NCBI RefSeq assembly: GCF_019175365.1
Contig: NZ_CP059572.1
Coordinates: forward strand, 3,038,001 to 3,102,000
DNA from: Actinomadura graeca
GTDB lineage: Bacteria > Actinomycetota > Actinomycetes > Streptosporangiales > Streptosporangiaceae
Reading direction: 5' to 3'
Length of the DNA: 64,000 nt
A program made the position numbers and the translations under genes. Shown in pieces: positions 60,236-64,000 of the stretch (position 1 is its first letter; each line of letters begins with the position of its first letter). A model generated the notes under the pieces. That model was not told the origin of the DNA, searched no databases, and was given only the letters and a program-made list of their open reading frames with translations.

Positions 60236-62478
60236 TGTGGTGACTCCAAGCTGGTAGGTCCTGGCCGCTTGTCTTCGTGGCGGCCGTCGGCGAGGGCCGG
60301 CGGGTGCTCGGGTTTGCGGCGGTGGAGGTGGTTCAAGGGGGGTGGGGACCACCAGTTGCGGGTGCCTGTCAGGCGCATTACGGCGGGGACGAGGGTGCCG
60401 CGGATGAGGAAGGCGTCCACCAGGACGGCCAGGGCGAGGCCCACGCCGAACAGTTTGATGAAGCTGACCCGGCTGGTGGCGAAGGCGATCATGACGACGG
60501 CGATGAGGAGGGCGGCGGCGGTGAGGATGCGGCCGGCGCGCTGGAGGCCCGTGGCGATGGAGGTCGCGTTGTCGGCTCCCTTGTCGTACTCCTCCTTGAT
60601 CCGGGAGAGCAGCATGACCTCGTAGTCCATGGAGAGGCCGAAGGCCACGCAGAACATGAGGACGGGCATGGAGGCGTTCAGGCCGCCGGTCGCGGTGAAG
60701 CCGAGGAGGCCGGAGAGGTGGCCGTCCTGGAAGACCCACACCATGGCGCCGAAGGTGGCGGTGAGGCTGAGGACGTCGAGTGCGATGGCCGTGATCGGGA
60801 TCGTCACGCTGCCGAACATCAGGAAGAGGAGGACGGCGGTGATGACGGCGACCAGGGCGAGGGCCAGGGGCAGGCGGGTGAGCAGTGAGTGGTTGGAGTC
60901 GACGAGGGCGGCCGATTCGCCGGTGACCTGCACGGGCCAGGGGGCCTGTGCGTCGCGGACGTCGCGGACGAGGTCCTGGCCCGCCGTCGACATCGGTTCG
61001 ACCGACGGGACCACCGAGAGGTAGGTGGCGCGGCCGGCGGTGAATTTCGCGTGGCGGGGTGAGGTGTCGAGGAGGCGGCCCGGTTCGCAGTCCTTTGTGC
61101 CGGTGCCGCAGTAGGTGCCGGTGGCGGCGTCGACGCGGGCGACGCCGGGGAGGCGTGCCAGGCGGGACGCGTAGGCGTCGATCTGGGGGCGTTGCACGCC
61201 GTCGGGGGCCAGGACGGAGAGGGCGCCTGATTCTTCGGAGAACTCCTGGCGCAGGACGTCGTGGACCTCGCGGGCGTTCGACGAGGAGGGCAGGACCCGG
61301 TCGTCGAGGGAGGTCAGGTTGAGGCTGAGGAACGGGGCTCCGAGGAGCAGGAGCAGGGCGATGGCGGCGGTGGCGACCGGGAGGGGACGCCGCATCACGG
61401 TCGTGGCGACGCGGTACCAGAGGCCCTTCTCGGGTGGGGAGACGGAGCGGCGCCAGAGGGTGAGCGCGTTCACCCGGGGGCCGAGCAGGACGAGCAGGGC
61501 GGGCAGGACGACGATCGACAGCAGCCCGGCGAGGACCGTGACGCCCACCGCGGCGTAGGCCATGCTGCGCAGGAACGTGAAGGGGAACACCAGCAGGGTC
61601 AGCAGGGCGGCGGCGACGGTGAGGGCGCTGAAGGCGACGGTCCGTCCGGCGGTGGTGACGGCGCGGGCGGCGGCCGTGCGGGGGTCGTGGCCCGCGCGGA
61701 GTTCCTCGCGGTGGCGGGAGACCACGAACAGGCTGTAGTCGATGGCGAGGCCCAGGCCGAGGGCGACGGTGAGGTTGAGGGCGTAGATCGACACGTCGGT
61801 CACGGTCACCAGGAGGCGGAGCACCAGGAACGTCCCGACGATCGACATCATGCCGACCACCAGCGGCAGGAGGGCGGCGACCACGCCGCCGAACGCCAGG
61901 ATCAGCAGGACCAGGGTGATCGGCAGGGCGATCGTCTCGGCGCGGACGAGGTCCTTCTCGATCGCGGTGTCGACCTCGTGGGACACCTCGGCGGAGCCGC
62001 CCACGCGGACGTCGAGTGCGGCGTCCGCCCGTTCGTAGCGGGGGGCGAGGGTCGTGAGGCGGTCGTTGACCCGGTCCTCGTCGCCCGTGACTCGGGCGAT
62101 CACCAGCGCCCGGGTGCCGTGCCCGTCGCGCAGTTGCGGGGCCTTGCCCGCGCTCCAGTACGACAGGACGTCGTCGACGCCGGGCTCGGCGGCCAGTTCC
62201 CTGGTCAGCGCGGTGCCGGCGGTGGACGCGGCGGGGTCGTCGACGGTCCCGCGGCGGACGGTGACCAGCAGCACCAGGTTGGGCGCGCCGACGTCGAAGC
62301 GGTCGGCGAGGGCCTTCTCCGCCCGCGCGGACTCCGAGGCGGGGTCGTCGAAGCCGCTGGAGGTGAGCAGGTCCGCCACGCCGCCGCCGAGGGGCGCGGC
62401 GATCACGGCGACCAGGACGGCCGCGAGGACGATGAGGCGCGGATGCCGGGTGGACAGCCGAGCCGCCCGGTTCAGCAT
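60232..62478 (-). CDS. MMPL/RND-family membrane transporter
   Basis: 748 residues with the duplicated RND fold of MmpL proteins: one N-terminal transmembrane helix (LIVLAAVLVAVIAAPLGGG), an extracytoplasmic domain, a group of helices around LGLGLAIDYSLFVVSRHREE, then the same plan repeated with FGLSMDYEVMLLSRIKEEY. The paired ...DY motifs are the proton-relay Asp-Tyr pairs of the family. Such proteins export lipids, siderophores or antibiotics. It overlaps the acyl-CoA dehydrogenase stop by 7 bases. It belongs to the neighbouring lipid/polyketide-type operon, but service to the peptide cluster cannot be excluded, since that cluster has no transporter in the window. Confidence 0.92.
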   Translation of the reverse strand: MLNRAARLSTRHPRLIVLAAVLVAVIAAPLGGGVADLLTSSGFDDPASESARAEKALADRFDVGAPNLVLLVTVRRGTVDDPAASTAGTALTRELAAEPGVDDVLSYWSAGKAPQLRDGHGTRALVIARVTGDEDRVNDRLTTLAPRYERADAALDVRVGGSAEVSHEVDTAIEKDLVRAETIALPITLVLLILAFGGVVAALLPLVVGMMSIVGTFLVLRLLVTVTDVSIYALNLTVALGLGLAIDYSLFVVSRHREELRAGHDPRTAAARAVTTAGRTVAFSALTVAAALLTLLVFPFTFLRSMAYAAVGVTVLAGLLSIVVLPALLVLLGPRVNALTLWRRSVSPPEKGLWYRVATTVMRRPLPVATAAIALLLLLGAPFLSLNLTSLDDRVLPSSSNAREVHDVLRQEFSEESGALSVLAPDGVQRPQIDAYASRLARLPGVARVDAATGTYCGTGTKDCEPGRLLDTSPRHAKFTAGRATYLSVVPSVEPMSTAGQDLVRDVRDAQAPWPVQVTGESAALVDSNHSLLTRLPLALALVAVITAVLLFLMFGSVTIPITAIALDVLSLTATFGAMVWVFQDGHLSGLLGFTATGGLNASMPVLMFCVAFGLSMDYEVMLLSRIKEEYDKGADNATSIATGLQRAGRILTAAALLIAVVMIAFATSRVSFIKLFGVGLALAVLVDAFLIRGTLVPAVMRLTGTRNWWSPPPLNHLHRRKPEHPPALADGRHEDKRPGPTSLESPQ

Positions 62479-63632
62479 CGCGGCGCCTCCTGCAGGACGT
62501 TCCAGGCGATGGTGCGCAGCAGGATGTTCGAGGTGCCCTCGTAGATCTGCCCGATCTTGGCGTCCCGGTAGCGTTTCTCGGCCGGATGCGACGTGCTGAA
62601 CCCGTTGCCGCCGAAGGTCTCGACGGCGCGGGAGGCGGCCCGCTCGGCGACCTGCGCGCAGAACTGCTTGGCCATCGCGGCGCGGGTGAGCAGCTCGGGG
62701 ACGTGGCGTCCGCTGTCGGCGAGGCGCGCGGTGTCGTACATCAGCAGCCGCGCCGCCTCCAGCTCGGTGGCGACCTGGGCGAGGGGGAGCTGCACGCCCT
62801 GGAACTCGGCGATGGGCTGCCCGAACTGGTGGCGCCGCTTGGCGTAGGCCACCGACTCCTCCAGGGCTCCGGCCGCCAGGCCCACCATCTGCGCGGCGAT
62901 GCCGATCCGGCCGAGGTTGAGGGTGTCGATGGCGATGTCGTAGCCCTCGCCCTCCTCCCCCAGCCGGTCGTCCTGGGAGACGTGGACGTCGTCGAGGCGC
63001 ACCCGGCAGGAGGAGCTGGCGCGGAGGCAGAGCTTGTCCTGGTTCGGGCCGACGGTGAGTCCGGGGGCGGCGCCCGGCACCAGGAAGGCGGTGACGCCGT
63101 GGGCGCCGTGCTCGGGTGCCACGGTGGCGAAGACGACGAAGACGCCGGCCTCGCGGGCGTTGGTGATCCAGACCTTCTCGCCGGTGAGCAGGTAGTCCTT
63201 GCCGTCGCGTTTCGCGCGTGTGCGCAAGGAGAACGCGTCGCTGCCCGCCTCGGGTTCCGACAGCGCGTAGGCGCCGACGGTGTCACCGGCCAGCCGGGGC
63301 AGGTGGCGGGCCTGCTGCTCCGGGTTCCCCCAGCGCAGCAGCGCGCTGTTGACGAGGACGTTCTGGACGTCCACGCAGACCGCGACGGCCGGGTCGACGC
63401 GGGCCAGCTCGGCGATGACCAGGCTGCTCATGACGAACGTGCCGCCCGCGCCGCCGTACCGGCCGGGGATCTCGACGCCCATCACGCCCAGGGCGAACAG
63501 CTCGTCGATCAGCTCGCGTGGCATCAGGGCGTCGCGGTCCATCGTCGCGACCCTCGGGCGCAGTTCGTCCTCGCCCCAGCGGCGGACGGTGGCGCGCAGC
63601 GACTCCTCGTCGCCGGTTCTCGGCGTCTGCAT
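62472..63632 (-). CDS. Acyl-CoA dehydrogenase
   Basis: 386 residues, FAD enzyme. Family signatures are AYALSEPEAGSDAFSLRTRA, WITNAREAGVFVVFA, RRHQFGQPIAEFQGVQ and the C-terminal TFGGNGFSTSHPAEKRYRDA with YEGTSNILLRTIA. Glu in IYEGTSN is the usual catalytic-base position in the short-chain group. I start at ATG 63632 behind AGAGG; an ATG at 63647 overlapping the preceding stop (ATGA) is the alternative. Pairs of such dehydrogenases often make unusual acyl starters or extender units in polyketide pathways. Confidence 0.92.
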   Translation of the reverse strand: MQTPRTGDEESLRATVRRWGEDELRPRVATMDRDALMPRELIDELFALGVMGVEIPGRYGGAGGTFVMSSLVIAELARVDPAVAVCVDVQNVLVNSALLRWGNPEQQARHLPRLAGDTVGAYALSEPEAGSDAFSLRTRAKRDGKDYLLTGEKVWITNAREAGVFVVFATVAPEHGAHGVTAFLVPGAAPGLTVGPNQDKLCLRASSSCRVRLDDVHVSQDDRLGEEGEGYDIAIDTLNLGRIGIAAQMVGLAAGALEESVAYAKRRHQFGQPIAEFQGVQLPLAQVATELEAARLLMYDTARLADSGRHVPELLTRAAMAKQFCAQVAERAASRAVETFGGNGFSTSHPAEKRYRDAKIGQIYEGTSNILLRTIAWNVLQEAPRC

Positions 63633-63643
63633 CGCGTGACCTC

Positions 63644-64000
63644 TCATTGGAAGGCCGACAGGCCGAGGACGGAGCGTGCCACCACGAGCTTGTGGATCTC
63701 GGTGGTGCCCTCGGCGATCGTCAGCGTCCGGGCGTCTCGGAAGTGGCGTTCGAGCGGGTGGTCCGGGGACAGGCCGTTGGCGCCGTGGAGCTGGATCGCG
63801 TCCGATGTCGCGCGGACGGCCATCTCCGTGGCGTACGCCTTCGCCATGGACGCCTCGCGGTCGGCGCGCCGTCCGTCCTGGACGGCGGCGAGGGCGCGGT
63901 GGATCAGCAGCCGGGACGCATCGATCCCGGTGGCCATCGCCGCGATCTTGTCCTGGACGAGCTGGAACTCGCCGATGCGCCGCCCGAACTGGCGGCGCTC
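63644..64000 (-). CDS. Acyl-CoA dehydrogenase, partial (5' end beyond the window)
   Basis: The last 118 residues of a second acyl-CoA dehydrogenase. The visible part begins ERRQFGRRIGEFQLVQDKIA and contains LHGANGLSPDHPLERHFRDA and IAEGTTEIHKLVVARSVLG, the C-terminal signatures with the catalytic Glu region. Its stop overlaps a possible start of the next dehydrogenase gene, so the two form one operon with MMPL. The N-terminal two thirds are outside the window. Confidence 0.9.
   Translation of the reverse strand, partial: ERRQFGRRIGEFQLVQDKIAAMATGIDASRLLIHRALAAVQDGRRADREASMAKAYATEMAVRATSDAIQLHGANGLSPDHPLERHFRDARTLTIAEGTTEIHKLVVARSVLGLSAFQ

Noticed and set aside
61261..62544. Plus-strand open frame of 427 codons
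   Set aside because: Gly/Glu/Arg repeats produced by reading the MMPL gene backwards.
1..64000. CRISPR arrays, rRNA genes, replication origin
   Set aside because: No regularly spaced repeats, rRNA sequence or DnaA-box cluster was seen.

Overview
The window is high-GC DNA with GTG and TTG starts, many ATGA/GTGA stop-start overlaps and the gene order (RR)-anticodon-domain protein-lysA-hom-thrC-thrB. That order is typical of actinobacterial chromosomes, probably a filamentous actinomycete; I cannot fix the genus.

Layout. 1-6524: conserved core, all on the minus strand: thrB, thrC, hom, lysA, an ArgS-related DALR-domain protein and a CheY-like receiver, flanked by tRNA-Arg(CCG) and its terminator. 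6525-22326: accessory DNA with a membrane-anchored unknown, a decayed IS5-family transposase, an HTH-NTPase-WD40 protein, a small secreted protein, a LuxR-type response regulator, a 130-aa amphipathic unknown, a complete branched-chain-type ABC importer operon with a divergent PaaX-type regulator, a secreted alpha/beta hydrolase that shares an operator-like element with the importer, and a gene-poor lower-GC stretch with small remnants. 22327-58505: a large nonribosomal peptide cluster. 58627-64000: a small methyltransferase, an orphan ACP tail left from a polyketide synthase, an MMPL transporter and two acyl-CoA dehydrogenases, the last one cut by the window end.

The peptide cluster is the main content. 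Three overlapping synthetase genes (55720->47564, 47567->36834, 36834->29812) carry exactly eight carrier domains. Reading the domains and, by eye, the specificity pockets gives: residue 1 unassigned; residue 2 from a module whose adenylation domain has decayed to a stub; residue 3 N-methyl-glycine; residue 4 unassigned; residue 5 cysteine oxidised to thiazole; residues 6 and 7 unassigned, with related unusual pockets; residue 8 glycine; then a thioesterase. Next to them are an O-methyltransferase, a tryptophan 2,3-dioxygenase homologue, two type II thioesterases, an SDR, a C*-A-T protein and a divergent stand-alone adenylation enzyme whose pocket reads as threonine. This matches, module for module, what I recall of argyrin / A21459 (Ala or Abu, Dha, Sar, Ala-thiazole, Trp, 4-methoxy-Trp, Gly). 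I therefore propose an argyrin-type cyclic octapeptide pathway with a new twist: residue 2 is supplied in trans and may be Thr-derived (dehydrobutyrine) rather than Ser-derived. Family and module calls are well supported; the product identity is inference.
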